From: Bog-473 sp963707835
Lineage (GTDB): Bacteria > Actinomycetota > Acidimicrobiia > Acidimicrobiales > RAAP-2
Assembly: GCA_963707835.1 (NCBI GenBank)
Contig: CAVPRI010000001.1
Coordinates: forward strand, 1,532,837-1,596,836
Direction of reading: 5' to 3'
Length of the DNA: 64,000 bases
Below the pieces are notes generated by a model, which saw only the letters and a program-made list of their open reading frames with translations, made no database searches and was not told the DNA's origin. Shown here one piece after another: positions 33,876-44,097 of the stretch. Made by a program: the position numbers and the translations under genes. Every line of letters begins with the position of its first letter. Within the stretch, counting starts at the first letter, position 1.

Positions 33876-34895
33876 ATGAGCGACGACGCGGGGGCCGTCT
33901 CCGAGGTGGAGCTGCCCGACGACCCCCAGGCCTACGTGGCCCAGGTCATGGCCGAGATCGCCGAGGAGGTGCGGCTGCGCCGCGCCTCGGGCGACCTGCC
34001 GCCCAAGCTCGAGCGCGAGCTCGACGAGCTCTTCCTGGCCCACTCCCCGGTGGCGGGACGGGGCGGCGACCTGGCCGACGCCCTACGCATGGTGGATGCG
34101 GCAACGTTCATCGACCCGGTGGTGCCCGTGGAGTCCGAACGTGCGGCCGGCGCGTTCGTGAAAAAGGGTATGCGGTCGCTCATGCTCTGGTACGTGGGCT
34201 GGGTCACCCACCAGGTGAGCCAGTCGGCTGCGGCGGTCAGCCGTGCCCTGCACATCGTCGACGACCGGTTGGGCCAGATCCAGCGACAGCTCGACGCCCA
34301 GCGGATCCCACGGGCCGGCGTGGTCGAGATCCCCGGCGTCCACGGCCCTGAGGCCTGGTGGGTCGATCCGGCGGTGGCCGCCGTGGCCAAAGCGACGGGC
34401 CGGATCCTGCACACGGCCTGCGGGGACGGCTGGCTGGTGCGGCGGATCGAGGAAGCCGGGGGCGACGCCTACGGCGTGGACCCCCGGGCCGCCCTGGTCG
34501 AGCGGGCCGAGCTCGGAACCGTGGATCTGCGCGCCGAGGCGCCGGTCGAGCACCTGGGGGCGGTCGCCGCGGCGGGCCTGGGAGCCGTGGTGCTCACGGG
34601 AACGGTCGAGGGCATGGGCGCCGCCGAGCGTGAGGACCTGCTCGATGCCATCGACCTGCGCCTGGCACCCGACGGCACGCTGGTCATCCATTCGGCCAGC
34701 CGGGCCACCTGGGAGGGCCCCGATGCGCCGCCCGAGGCGGATCTGGCGCCGGGCCACCCCCTGCGTCCCGCCGCCTGGTGTCGTCTGCTGGAGCTGCACG
34801 GGTACGTGGCTGAGGCACAGCACGGTTCCGGGGGTGCCGACTACCTCGTCGTCGCCGTCCGCTCCGCCACGCCGGGAGCATCAGCGGAACGGTGA
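33876..34895 (+). CDS. SAM-dependent methyltransferase-like protein of glycan locus
   Basis: The 339-residue protein has a helical N-terminal region (~150 residues) and a Rossmann domain with motif I ILHTACGDGWLVRRI and GGDAYGVDPR. The later motif APDGTLVIHSA is also methyltransferase-like. It lies between the exporter ATPase and a glycosyltransferase (GTGA overlap), so it may modify or terminate the glycan before export. A paralogue is at 39713-40713. Confidence 0.75.
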   Translation: MSDDAGAVSEVELPDDPQAYVAQVMAEIAEEVRLRRASGDLPPKLERELDELFLAHSPVAGRGGDLADALRMVDAATFIDPVVPVESERAAGAFVKKGMRSLMLWYVGWVTHQVSQSAAAVSRALHIVDDRLGQIQRQLDAQRIPRAGVVEIPGVHGPEAWWVDPAVAAVAKATGRILHTACGDGWLVRRIEEAGGDAYGVDPRAALVERAELGTVDLRAEAPVEHLGAVAAAGLGAVVLTGTVEGMGAAEREDLLDAIDLRLAPDGTLVIHSASRATWEGPDAPPEADLAPGHPLRPAAWCRLLELHGYVAEAQHGSGGADYLVVAVRSATPGASAER

Positions 34896-35998
34896 GCCCG
34901 GCCGCCGGCGGGCCGGTGGCCGTCCACCAGTTCGTCCCCACGCTCAACCCCCACGACGCCACCGGCACGCACACCCTGCGGTTGCACGAGGCGCTGCGCC
35001 GCGCCGGATGGCGGTCCGAGATCTTCGCCGAGGCCATCCACGATGATCTGGCCGGCCTGGCCTTCAAGCACTGGACGTACCCGGAGCACGCGACAACCAG
35101 CGACGTGGCCATCTACCAGTTCTCGACGTCGTCCGCGGTGTCCGGCTACCTGCTGGAGCACCGGGTGCCGCTCATCCTCGACTTCCACGACTTCACGACC
35201 CCCGAGTTGTTCGCCGGGTGGGACACGGGCAGTGTCGAGCGCGCCACGCGTGCAGGGGAGGAGCTGGCCCGGCTCGCCCCGGTGGCGCTGCTCGGGATGA
35301 CCAACAGCGCGTTCAGCGAACGCCAACTCCGACGAGCCGGGTGCCGACGCACGGTGGTGGTGCCGGTCCTGACCGACTACGGACGGCCCACGGCCGAGCC
35401 GGATCGGCGGGTGGCGGCGGAGCTCTCGGCCGGGCGCGCCGAAGGTGGTGCCGATCTCCTCTTCGTTGGGCGCGTGGTGCCATCCAAGGCCCAGCACGAC
35501 CTGGTCAAGGCGCTGTGGGTCTATCGCCGCCTCTACGACCGCCGGGCCCGGCTCCACCTGCTCGGCGGCTCCTCGAGTTACGCCTACTCCAAGGCGTTGC
35601 TCGAGTTCGTGCAGGACCTCGGGCTCGCCGGCGCGGTCCGCATGGCCGGCGAGGTTTCCGACGCCTCCTTGGCCGCCCACTTCAGCGCCGCCGACGTGTA
35701 CCTGTCACTCTCCGCGCACGAGGGCTTCGGGGTGCCCCTGGTAGAGGCCATGGTCGCCGGCGTCCCGGTCGTGACCCGGGCTGCCGGTGGCGTGGCGGAG
35801 ACGGTGTCCGATGCCGCCCTGCTGCTCCGGTCCGGCGAACCGGCCGAGGCGGCCGCCGCAGTGCACCGGGTCTGCACCGACGCGCGCCTGCGCGCCGTGC
35901 TGATCGCCGCCGGCCGCCGTCGCGCTGCCCAGCTGGGCGAGGCCGGCGCCGCCGATCGGATACTCGAGGCCGTGGCCTCCGCGGTGGGGTGGCCGTGA
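34892..35998 (+). CDS. GT4-type glycosyltransferase
   Basis: The 368-residue GT-B transferase has acceptor-side VHQFVPTLNPHDATGTHTLRL, IYQFSTSSAVSGYLLEH and a C-terminal donor domain LLFVGRVVPSKAQHDLV plus SAHEGFGVPLVEAMVAGVP (E-x7-E). It shares its unusual N-terminal pattern (HQFVPxLxxxDAxGxHTLRLxxA) with the glycosyltransferases at 40709, 41764 and 42889, so these form a local paralogous family. The start overlaps the methyltransferase-like gene. Confidence 0.9.
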   Translation: MSPAAGGPVAVHQFVPTLNPHDATGTHTLRLHEALRRAGWRSEIFAEAIHDDLAGLAFKHWTYPEHATTSDVAIYQFSTSSAVSGYLLEHRVPLILDFHDFTTPELFAGWDTGSVERATRAGEELARLAPVALLGMTNSAFSERQLRRAGCRRTVVVPVLTDYGRPTAEPDRRVAAELSAGRAEGGADLLFVGRVVPSKAQHDLVKALWVYRRLYDRRARLHLLGGSSSYAYSKALLEFVQDLGLAGAVRMAGEVSDASLAAHFSAADVYLSLSAHEGFGVPLVEAMVAGVPVVTRAAGGVAETVSDAALLLRSGEPAEAAAAVHRVCTDARLRAVLIAAGRRRAAQLGEAGAADRILEAVASAVGWP

Positions 35999-37199
35999 GC
36001 CCCAAGATCGCCTTCGTGACTCCCCGGTACGGCCTCGAGGTGATGGGCGGTGCCGAGACGGCGGCGCGCAACCTGGCCGAGCACCTGCGCTCCCAGACCG
36101 ATTGGGAGGCCGAGGTCCACACCACGTGTGCCCTGAACCCGCACACCTGGGCCGACGACCTCGAGCCCGGTACGAGCGAGCTCAACGGGGTGACGGTGCA
36201 CCGCCACCCCTCGGCCCACGGCCGCCTGGCGGACTTCTACGGCCTCGACGGCCTGGTCCGCCTGGCGCCGCGCCTGGCGACCCGTGCCCAGGGGGCGCGG
36301 TGGGTCGACTACAACGGGCCGGTCTCCCCCCAGTTGATCACGGCGGTCGGCGCGTCGGATGCCGACGTGGTGGCGTTCTACCCGTACCTCTACCACCCCA
36401 CCGTGGCGGCCATCGGAAAGGTCTCGGTGCCGGCGGTGCTGCACCCCGCGGCCCACGACGAGCCGGCGCTCTACCTGCCCGTGTTCCGCGGCACGTTCGG
36501 GAGCGCGGATGCCCTGTGCTTTCACACCGCGGCCGAGCGCGCCCTGGTGGAGCGGATGTACCCGGTGGCCGAGAAGCCCCAGATCGTGCTGGGACTGGGG
36601 GTGGGCGAGTCGCAGGGCCTGGGACGACCCGGTGGGGAGCTGCTGGGGTTGGGTGAGCGCCCCTACATCGTGAGCGTGGGTCGGGTCGACGAGCACAAGG
36701 GTTCCAAGATGCTGGCCTCGTTCTTCGCGGCCTACAAGGAGCGCCACCCCGGGCCGTTGGCGCTTGTCCTGGTCGGACCGGTCTCGTTCGAGCTGCCGGC
36801 GCACCCCGACATCGTGGTGACGGGTCCGGTCGACGAGCCGGACAAGTGGGACATCGTGCGCGACGCACTGGTGGCGGTGTCACCCTCCGCGCTCGAGTCC
36901 TTCTCGCTCGTCGTCATCGAGGCCTGGACCGACCGGGTGCCCGTGCTGGTCAACGGCGCCTGCGGGCCGACGCGGGAGCACTGCGAGCGCTCGGGCGGGG
37001 GTCTGTGGTTCACCTCCTTCCCCGAGTTCGAGGCGGTGCTGCACCGGCTCGAGGCCGACGGTCGGCTCCGGGCGCGCTGGGGACGCGGGGACGCGACTAC
37101 GTGGACCGGCACTTCCGCTGGCCGGTGCTCATCGAGCGCTACGCCCGGTTTCTCACCTCGGTGGCGGAGCGAGGCCGGGGAGCACCGAGCATCTTGTGA
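35995..37199 (+). CDS. GT4-type glycosyltransferase, frameshifted near C-terminus
   Basis: The ~401-residue transferase begins VSPKIAFVTPRYGLEVMGGAETAARNLAEHL and has VSVGRVDEHKGSKMLASFF and SALESFSLVVIEAWTDRVP. It is the closest relative of the gene at 27337. At ~37085 a one-base shift in a GGGGACGCGGGG stretch moves the last ~40 residues (RDYVDRHFRWPVLIERYARF) to another frame that ends at 37199. GTG 35995 overlaps the previous stop. The next gene converges on it. Confidence 0.88.
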
Positions 37200-37235
37200 G
37201 TTTCGCCCGCGCTTCCCCCCGGGCCGGTCGGTGGG

Positions 37236-39584
37236 TCAGAATCCGTCGATGCCCACCATGGGCCGGTTGAGGTGCTGGCCGCCCATGGAGCCACGGAACG
37301 GGGCGTCGCCGTAGGTGAACACGCCGCCGTCTGCGGCCACGAACCAGTAGCCCTGCCCGTCGGCGGTCGACTGCATGGCGACGACCGGCCGGACGAGAGG
37401 AATACCCCCGGTTGATCCGAAGAACGGCGCCGCGAACGAGAACACGCCGCCGTCGCCACCGACCAGCCAGTAGCCGCCGGTCACCGGATCGGGAGCCATG
37501 CCGATGACGGGAGCGTTGAGGCGCAGCCCGCTGGCGTCGCCGGCGAAGGCGGCGTCCCCAAAGGAGAACACGCGGCCCGACGCCGTCACCTCCCAGTAGC
37601 CCAGACCGTCGGGCGAGGCCGCCATGCCCACCACGTGCTGCCCGGCGACCGAGGCCGCCGAGCCGTAGAAGCCGGCGTCGCCGAAGGTGAAGATGCCGCC
37701 GTCGGCGGCCACCAGCCAGTAGCCACCACCGTCGGGGGTGGGAGCCATGCCGACGACCGGCTGATTGAGTCGCAGCGAGCCCGTCGAACCGTAGAAGCCG
37801 GCGTCGCCGAAGGTGAAGATGCCGCCGTCGGAGGCCACCAGCCAGTAGCCGCCCTGGCCGGGCACGGCCGCCATCCCCACCACGGGCTGGTTGAGTGTCA
37901 GGTTGCCCGTGCTGCCGCAGAAGTCCTGCCCGAAGGCGAAGATCCCGCCGTCGGAGGCCGCGGTGAGGTAGCCGCGCTGCGACGCCGCCGGACGATGGCA
38001 GGTCCCGAGTGTCCCACCGCCGCCCACGAAGCCGCTCAGCCGAGAGTCGTGGTGGAACTGAGGCCAACCACCCGACTCGTCGGCGCGCTGGGCGTTCGAT
38101 CCCGCCACCTCGAAGCGCTGCACGATGCCCTGGACGTAGTTGCCGCCCGGGACGGCGAAGTAGCCGGCCACGGTGATGCCGATGGAGCCGTCGGCATCGG
38201 CGGTTATCAGGGGCGCGTTCTGGAACCCGTAGACGCCACCGGAGGGCGAGACGCCTCCGTTGCCCGAACCGTCGTCGACGTGGGCCACGATCTGTCCCGT
38301 GGGACCGTCGAGGACGTAGATCCCGTGGTCGGTCGGGACGACGACGTCCTGGGCGCCACTTCCAGTCAGGTCCGCTGTGGTGACTGATCCGTACACCGCG
38401 CCGGGCAGCGAGGTCTTCCAGAGGGTTGCACCGTTCGCCGCGTTGACGGCCCAGACCGAGCCGCTCTGCGGGCCGATCACGGTGCCCTCGACCACGGCCA
38501 GCTGGCCGTTGCCCGCCACGTCGGCCAGCGCCGGGCTGCCGCCGGTGGTGCCGTCCAGCTTGTCGCTCCACATCTCGTGGCACCGGGCGTCGAAGACCTT
38601 GACGGTGTCGTCGTCGCTGGTGTGGAAGTAGCTCCCGGTCCCCGTGGCGATCCCGTAGGCGCCGCCGGCCAGGATGGGCCCCACGGCGGGCGAGGAGTCC
38701 ACCTCCTCGTTGGTGGTGGCGCGGCAGATCAGGCCGCCATGGTCGTTGTAGATCCGCACGTACCCGCCGTCGGCGTAGTGGGTCCCGTATGCCTCGCCGA
38801 CCGACGACGCGCCGCCAGCGATGAAGTCGTCCGAGCCGGTCCCGTACAGGTCGCCCACCGCCGCGGTGGAGAACACGGTGTCGGCCGAGAACTGTGGCCA
38901 CCCGAGCGCCGGCGCACCGTTGGCAGTGCTCAGGGCGTAGGTCATCTGCCCGAGCGAACCACCCTCGACGAGCGACCCGTTCGTGGAGACGGGCAGCGAC
39001 GCCTGGACGCCGCCGTCGGGCGCAGTGTCCGACGCGGGGTTGGTCACCACCTGGTTCCAGCGCTCGGCCCCGTTGGGCGCGTAGGCGTAGTAGCCGCCAT
39101 CGACCGGGGAGGCGTCGTTGCCCCCGCCGAAGTAGAGCGTGCCGTCGGTACCGACCGAGGCCGTCGAGTCGATCGGGACGCTCCCGGGGACTTCGACGCC
39201 CACAATCCCTGTGGCTGGCGTCCCGCCCGAGGGGACCGTGGTGCACCCCTGGGCCGGCCCGATCCCCTGCCCGGTGCCGCGGCCCCAGCCCGCCGCCGCG
39301 GCGCCGGTTTGCAGGTCGAGACCGTAGAGGTCGCCTTGGCGGTCACCGACCTCGACGGCCGGCGTCCCGTTGTCGTCGAACTCCACCGGGGAGGACCGGG
39401 CGACGCCGCACGGCGCATCGTCGAGGATGACGCCCGCGCCGGCGTTCCATGTCTCGGCCAGGGTGAGCGCGGTCGGTGCGGCGGCGACCGGAGGAGCGCC
39501 AAGGGCGGCCGCCGCCAGGGCGGCGCCGGTGAGAACGGTCCCAACGAGGAGCAGTCGGGTCGCGAACTGGCGCGTGTCCGTCAC
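37236..39584 (-). CDS. Secreted beta-propeller protein with six ~41-residue GYWLVASDGG repeats
   Basis: The ~782-residue protein has a signal peptide (LLLVGTVLTGAALAAAALGAPPVAAA), then a PQQ/FG-GAP-like propeller of ~480 residues with repeated xGTLYFGGGND and ALADVAGNGQLAVV units. The C-terminus has six repeats of the type GYWLVASDGGIFTFGDAGFYGS, each followed by LRLNQPVVGMAPTPDG-like text. The same repeat ends the SpoIID-domain protein at 44098. It is presumably a surface or envelope protein; the repeat is probably a propeller-like module. GTG 39584 gives a typical signal peptide. Confidence 0.85.
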   Translation of the reverse strand: MTDTRQFATRLLLVGTVLTGAALAAAALGAPPVAAAPTALTLAETWNAGAGVILDDAPCGVARSSPVEFDDNGTPAVEVGDRQGDLYGLDLQTGAAAAGWGRGTGQGIGPAQGCTTVPSGGTPATGIVGVEVPGSVPIDSTASVGTDGTLYFGGGNDASPVDGGYYAYAPNGAERWNQVVTNPASDTAPDGGVQASLPVSTNGSLVEGGSLGQMTYALSTANGAPALGWPQFSADTVFSTAAVGDLYGTGSDDFIAGGASSVGEAYGTHYADGGYVRIYNDHGGLICRATTNEEVDSSPAVGPILAGGAYGIATGTGSYFHTSDDDTVKVFDARCHEMWSDKLDGTTGGSPALADVAGNGQLAVVEGTVIGPQSGSVWAVNAANGATLWKTSLPGAVYGSVTTADLTGSGAQDVVVPTDHGIYVLDGPTGQIVAHVDDGSGNGGVSPSGGVYGFQNAPLITADADGSIGITVAGYFAVPGGNYVQGIVQRFEVAGSNAQRADESGGWPQFHHDSRLSGFVGGGGTLGTCHRPAASQRGYLTAASDGGIFAFGQDFCGSTGNLTLNQPVVGMAAVPGQGGYWLVASDGGIFTFGDAGFYGSTGSLRLNQPVVGMAPTPDGGGYWLVAADGGIFTFGDAGFYGSAASVAGQHVVGMAASPDGLGYWEVTASGRVFSFGDAAFAGDASGLRLNAPVIGMAPDPVTGGYWLVGGDGGVFSFAAPFFGSTGGIPLVRPVVAMQSTADGQGYWFVAADGGVFTYGDAPFRGSMGGQHLNRPMVGIDGF

Positions 39585-39712
39585 GTGGCGGGCAAGTCCC
39601 TTCTCGGCTCGGAGTCTCCCCGACCGTAGCGGGCCCGGCATGGTCGTCGAACGCGGGCCCTCGACCTGCGATTCCCGATCCCGAGGAGCCTGCGCCGGTA
39701 GGATCGTGCGTC

Positions 39713-40713
39713 GTGCCGGACTCGCCGACCCCCAGCTCCGGCGGCGCCGGGGAGCCCGAACCCGCTGGTCGCGAGCGAGCGGCAGACGCGCTGCGCGCCG
39801 CGTTCGCCCGTCTGGCCCCCCAGGGGAGCGATGCCTGGAATTTCCTGGCTGCGTTCACGCACCTGGGCGACCGGTACGGCCCGTACCATCCCGGCGCCTC
39901 CGCGCTGTCCGACACTCTCGACGCGACCTCGCGCCCTTCGGTGGACCGGCTGGGCCGCCTGGGCCGGTCCGGGCGCCGGCGCCCGTGGGCCCGCCCGCCG
40001 GCCCGGGGGGGGGAGGGCGGCGCGAAGAGCGAGCTCGAGGAGGCGATGGGCCACGTGGTCGAGGCGTTCCGGTTCCTCTCGGCGCGTGTGGCCACGCTCG
40101 AGGAGCGCCTGGCGCACCAGGACCGGCCCGTCGAGGGTGCCGCCTGGCTGGTGCCGGCGCGTGAGCTCGGCGCGTGGACGGATCCCGTGGCGACTCACCT
40201 GCTCGAGCGGTCACCTGGTGGCCCGATCGTGCATGCCGACTGCGGGGAGGGTGGCCTGCTCGTCGCCCTGGCCGCGCACGGTGCCGTGGCCCGGGGGGTC
40301 GAGCCCCGGGGCGCAGTGGCCCTCCGGGCCCTCGAGCGCGGCTGCACGGTGACGATCGGCGAGGGGTCGGAATACCTGGGCGCCGCGTCGCCGAGCTCCC
40401 TCGGAGGGGTGGCCCTGAGCGGCGTGGTCGACCGTGTTCCGGTGCACCACTTGTTGCCCGTGCTCCATCAGTGCCGGCGTGCCCTGGCCCGAGGGGCGCC
40501 GCTGGTCGTGCTTTCGGAGCCGGTGACGGCAGCCGGCGACCGGCCGGCGTTCGTGCGCGACCTTGTGGAGGCGCGCCCGCTCCACCAGAGCACCTGGGAG
40601 TTGCTGTTCGACGCGCACCGGATTCGTCGACGTGCGGCTGCTCGATGGGCCGGAGGGGCCCCCGGACGGTTCCGACGGGCGGTGCGCTGTGGTGGCCGCC
40701 GTTCCTTGGTGAG
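39713..40713 (+). CDS. Methyltransferase-like protein of glycan locus, frameshifted
   Basis: The ~333-residue protein parallels the gene at 33876: helical N-terminal part (AFARLAPQGSDAWNFLAAF and a coiled stretch EEAMGHVVEAFRFLSARVA), then a Rossmann core with IVHADCGEGGLLVALAAHG. An extra base at ~40618 breaks FDAHGFVDVRLLDGPEG; the correct frame runs to a TGA that overlaps the next gene's GTG. Motif I is weaker than usual, so catalytic activity is uncertain. Confidence 0.72.
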
Positions 40714-41767
40714 CGCCATCCACCACTTCGTCCCCGTTCTCCACCGCGGCGATGCGGTGGGCCGTCACACGCTGCGCCTGCGCGACGCCGCCCGGGCCCG
40801 CGGGTTCGCCTCGGAGATCTTCGTCGAGACCGTCGACGAGGAGACGGTGGACGAGACCCGCTCGGTGCTCTCGTATCCCGAGCGGGCCGCGCCGGGTGAC
40901 GTGTTGGTGTACCAGTTCGCCACCGCCTCGGCCATGGCCCCCTGGTTGGCGGCGCGCCCCGAGACCCTGGTGGTCAACTACCACAACATCACGCCACCGG
41001 AGCTCATGGCGCCGTGGGACAACCACCTCGCCCTGGGGCAGCTCCGGGCCCAGCACGAGTTGCGCCTCCTGGCCGGCCGCGCCGCCCTGGCCGTCGCCGA
41101 CTCGGCCTTCAACGAGACCCACCTGCACGCAGCCGGGTACCCGGTCACCGCCGTGATCCCACCTTCGGCGGCGCTCGAGACGCTGCCAATAGACCGGTCC
41201 GGCGCCCGCGCGAACACCGGGCGGCGCCGCCCGGTGGCTGGCCGTGGGCCGGGTGTCGCCCAACAAGGCGATCGAGAGCACGGTGGCCGCCCTCGCGGTG
41301 ACCAGGGCCCACGGGGATCCCCGCGCCACCTTGCGGGTGGTCGGGAGGCCGTCCACCGCGTCCTACGTGGCCGCGCTCCACCGCTACGTGGCCGAACTGG
41401 GGCTGGCCGATGCCGTGCGTTTCGAGGGCCATGCCGGCGACGCCACCGTGGTGACCGCCTTCGAGGAGGCCGACGTGCTGGTCGTGACCTCCGAGCACGA
41501 GGGCTTCTGCGTGCCGGTGGTCGAGGCGCTGGCCGCCGGCCTCCCGGTGGTGGCCCTCGACCGCGGTGCGGTCCCCGAGGTGCTCGGCAGCGCCGGGGTA
41601 CTGGTGGCGGACCGCGACCCCTACGCGCTGGCCGACGCCATCGGTGGACTCCTGGCCGACGCGTCCCGACGAGCCGCACTGGCCGACGCCGGGCGGGGGC
41701 GGTTGCGCGAGCTCGACCTGGCGTCGGCGGCTGGTCGCTTCGTTGACCTTGGCGCCTGGGCGCGTGA
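40709..41767 (+). CDS. GT4-type glycosyltransferase, first tandem copy, frameshifted
   Basis: It begins VSAIHHFVPVLHRGDAVGRHTL, and the N-terminal ~140 residues are almost identical to the next gene. A one-base change at ~41222 breaks AARWLAVGRVSPNKAIES; the donor domain then continues with TSEHEGFCVPVVEALAAGLP (E-x7-E). The 3' end is uncertain: the current frame runs past the next gene's start to 41954, but a further indel after 41747 would give a TGA at 41765-41767 overlapping that start, as is usual in this genome. Confidence 0.8.
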
Positions 41768-42181
41768 GCGCCATCCACCACTTCGTCCCCGTTCTCCACC
41801 GCGGCGATGCGGTGGGCCGTCACACGCTGCGCCTGCGCGACGCCGCCCGGGCCCGCGGGTTCGCCTCGGAGATCTTCGTCGAGACCGTCGACGAGGAGAC
41901 GGTGGACGAGACCCGCTCGGTGCTCTCGTATCCCGAGCGTGCTGCGCCGGGTGACGTGTTGGTGTACCAGTTCGCCACCGCCTCGGCCATGGCCCCCTGG
42001 TTGGCGGCGCGCCCCGAGACCCTGGTGGTCAACTACCACAACATCACGCCACCGGAGTACTACGCGCCGTGGGACAACGCCATGGCGCGCCACCAGCTCC
42101 GGGCCCAGCACGAGTTGCGCCTCCTGGCCGGCCGCGCCGCCCTGGCCGTCGCCGACTCGGCCTTCAACGAGACCCATCTCG
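40709..42181. repeat. Near-identical ~415-bp direct repeat at the 5' ends of two tandem glycosyltransferase genes
   Basis: The segments 40709-41126 and 41764-42181 are nearly identical for their first ~340 bp, differ over a short stretch coding ELMAPWDNHLALGQ versus EYYAPWDNAMARHQ, and are near-identical again to SAFNETHL. After that the two genes diverge to ordinary paralogue similarity. A recent duplication or gene conversion is indicated. Confidence 0.9.
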
Positions 42182-42855
42182 AGGAAGCCGGCTTCGCCAC
42201 GACGAGGGTCATCCCCCCGGTGGCTTCCCTCGGTACCGTATTCGAGGGGACGCCGACGTCTGCGGGACCGCGGCCCGAGCGTCCACAGGGCGCCAGATGG
42301 CTGGCCGTGGGCCGGGTGTCACCCAACAAGGCGTTCGAGAGCACCATCGCCGCGCTGGCGGTCACACGCGCCCACCGGGACCCCGACGCCACCTTGCAGA
42401 TCGTGGGGAAGACGTCCATCGCCCCGTATGCCGAGGCGCTTCGCCGTTACGTGGTCGAGCTGGGCTTGAGCGGCGCCGTCCGCTTTACCGGCCACGTGCG
42501 TGATGCGGCAGTGGCTCGGGCCTACGAGGAGGCCGACGTACTGGTCGTGACCTCCGAGCACGAGGGCTTCTGCGTGCCGGTCGTCGAGGCCCTGGCCGCC
42601 GGCCTCCCGGTGGTGGCCCTCGACCGTGGTGCTGTCCTCGAGGTGCTCGGTCGCGCCGGGGTGGTGTTGCCCGACGCGGACCCCTACGCGCTCGCCGGGG
42701 CCATCGGAGCGCTCCTGGCCGATGGCGGCCAGCGCGCCGCCCTGGTCGAGAGCGGGAGGCAGCGCCTGGACCAGCTGGACCTGGCGTCCGCGGCCGACCG
42801 TTTCATCGACCAGCTCACGACACTGATCGTGTCCGGGGGTGGCCCGTCCGCCTGA
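41764..42855 (+). CDS. GT4-type glycosyltransferase, second tandem copy
   Basis: The 363-residue intact transferase: N-terminal domain VSAIHHFVPVLHRGDAVGRHTL and VVNYHNITPPEYYAPWDN, donor domain LAVGRVSPNKAFESTIAAL and TSEHEGFCVPVVEALAAGLP. It differs from its tandem copy mainly in the acceptor/donor loops after residue ~140, so the two may transfer different sugars or recognise different acceptors. Confidence 0.92.
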   Translation: MSAIHHFVPVLHRGDAVGRHTLRLRDAARARGFASEIFVETVDEETVDETRSVLSYPERAAPGDVLVYQFATASAMAPWLAARPETLVVNYHNITPPEYYAPWDNAMARHQLRAQHELRLLAGRAALAVADSAFNETHLEEAGFATTRVIPPVASLGTVFEGTPTSAGPRPERPQGARWLAVGRVSPNKAFESTIAALAVTRAHRDPDATLQIVGKTSIAPYAEALRRYVVELGLSGAVRFTGHVRDAAVARAYEEADVLVVTSEHEGFCVPVVEALAAGLPVVALDRGAVLEVLGRAGVVLPDADPYALAGAIGALLADGGQRAALVESGRQRLDQLDLASAADRFIDQLTTLIVSGGGPSA

Positions 42856-42888
42856 GGCGGTGCCCGGCCCAGGCGCGGGAGACCTCGT

Positions 42889-43968
42889 TCAGCCGGCCAC
42901 GGCCATCTGCACGAGTGAGACGAACAGCTGGGTCGACGCATCGAGGTCGAACGCCGCGGCCCGGCGCCGCCCCGCCTCGGCCAGGACGCGGTGGAGAGTC
43001 GGGTCGTGGAGCACCCGGCCCACGGCGGCGGCGAACGGCACGGCGGACTTGTCGGGCAGGACCAGGCCCGCTCCGGCCACCGTCTCGGGCACCGCGGTCA
43101 CCCCGTAGGCGACGATGGGCACCCCATGGCCCATGGCCTCGGCCAGCGGCACACAGAAGCCCTCGTGATCCGAAGCGCTCACGAAGACGTCCGCCGCTTG
43201 GAAGTAGGCCTCGAGCTCAGCGCTGGTGACCGAGCCCGGCAGGAAGGCGGCATCGGCCAGACCGAGCTCCTCGATGAAGGCTCGCAAGGCCGGCTCGTAG
43301 ATGGTCCCGAGCGGGGACCCCACGAGGTGCAGGCGGGCGGCGGGGTCGTCGGTGCGGCGCAACACGTCGAGCATCTTGACCAGGTCGTGTGGCGCCTTGT
43401 GGGGCGAGATCTTCCCCACGTACAGCAGATCGCCACCCCCGTCGCGGGCCTTGCGCTCGGCCAGCGCGGCGGCGAGGACCGGGTCGGGCTCGTCGCTCTT
43501 GGCGTGCATGTCGATCAGGAGCGGCACCACCGCGGTGCCCTGGTAGCCCAGCGCGGTGAGCTCACCCTCGTTGAAGGCCGAGTCGGCCACGGCGAACCGG
43601 CTCTGCGGGGCCAGACGGGCGAGCTGGGTCCGCCCGAGCGCCACCTCGTAGGCCACGGCCGGCTCCCAGTCGCGCAGGAGGGCCGCGGGGGTGATGTTGT
43701 GGTAGTTGACCAGCTTGGGCTCGTCGCGGGCGGCGAAGATGTCGTAGACGGGGCTGCCGATCGAGGCCTGATAGAGCAACCACCGGCCGCGCCCGGGCCG
43801 GCCGAGCTCGATCACCGGACGTCCCTCGTGCGCCACGTCGGGCGTGTGGCTGCCGTAGTAGATGTCCGACTCGAGGCCCGCGGCGCGCAGGCCGTCACGG
43901 AGGTTGACGGTGTGGACCCCGATCGCGTCGCGGCTGGCGAGCGAGGGAATCACCTGGTCGACCCGCAC
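42889..43968 (-). CDS. GT4-type glycosyltransferase (convergent member of the family)
   Basis: The ~359-residue transferase starts VRVDQVIPSLASRDAIGVHTVN and keeps LVNYHNITPAALLRDWE, LLYVGKISPHKAPHDLV and SASDHEGFCVPLAEAMGHGVP. It is related to the genes at 34892, 40709 and 41764 but lies on the other strand. GTG 43968 is chosen by alignment to those relatives; an ATG at 44016 is possible. Confidence 0.88.
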   Translation of the reverse strand: MRVDQVIPSLASRDAIGVHTVNLRDGLRAAGLESDIYYGSHTPDVAHEGRPVIELGRPGRGRWLLYQASIGSPVYDIFAARDEPKLVNYHNITPAALLRDWEPAVAYEVALGRTQLARLAPQSRFAVADSAFNEGELTALGYQGTAVVPLLIDMHAKSDEPDPVLAAALAERKARDGGGDLLYVGKISPHKAPHDLVKMLDVLRRTDDPAARLHLVGSPLGTIYEPALRAFIEELGLADAAFLPGSVTSAELEAYFQAADVFVSASDHEGFCVPLAEAMGHGVPIVAYGVTAVPETVAGAGLVLPDKSAVPFAAAVGRVLHDPTLHRVLAEAGRRRAAAFDLDASTQLFVSLVQMAVAG

Positions 43969-44097
43969 GGCGCAGCAGTGTACCGGTGCCCCGTGCACCC
44001 CGACGGCGACCACCATGCACTGATCGCCCCAGGTCGTGTCGGTACGCTCGGAGGATCGTGTCGGAGCCTCTGCCGCGCCCGAGGGCGCCCTTTGCAC

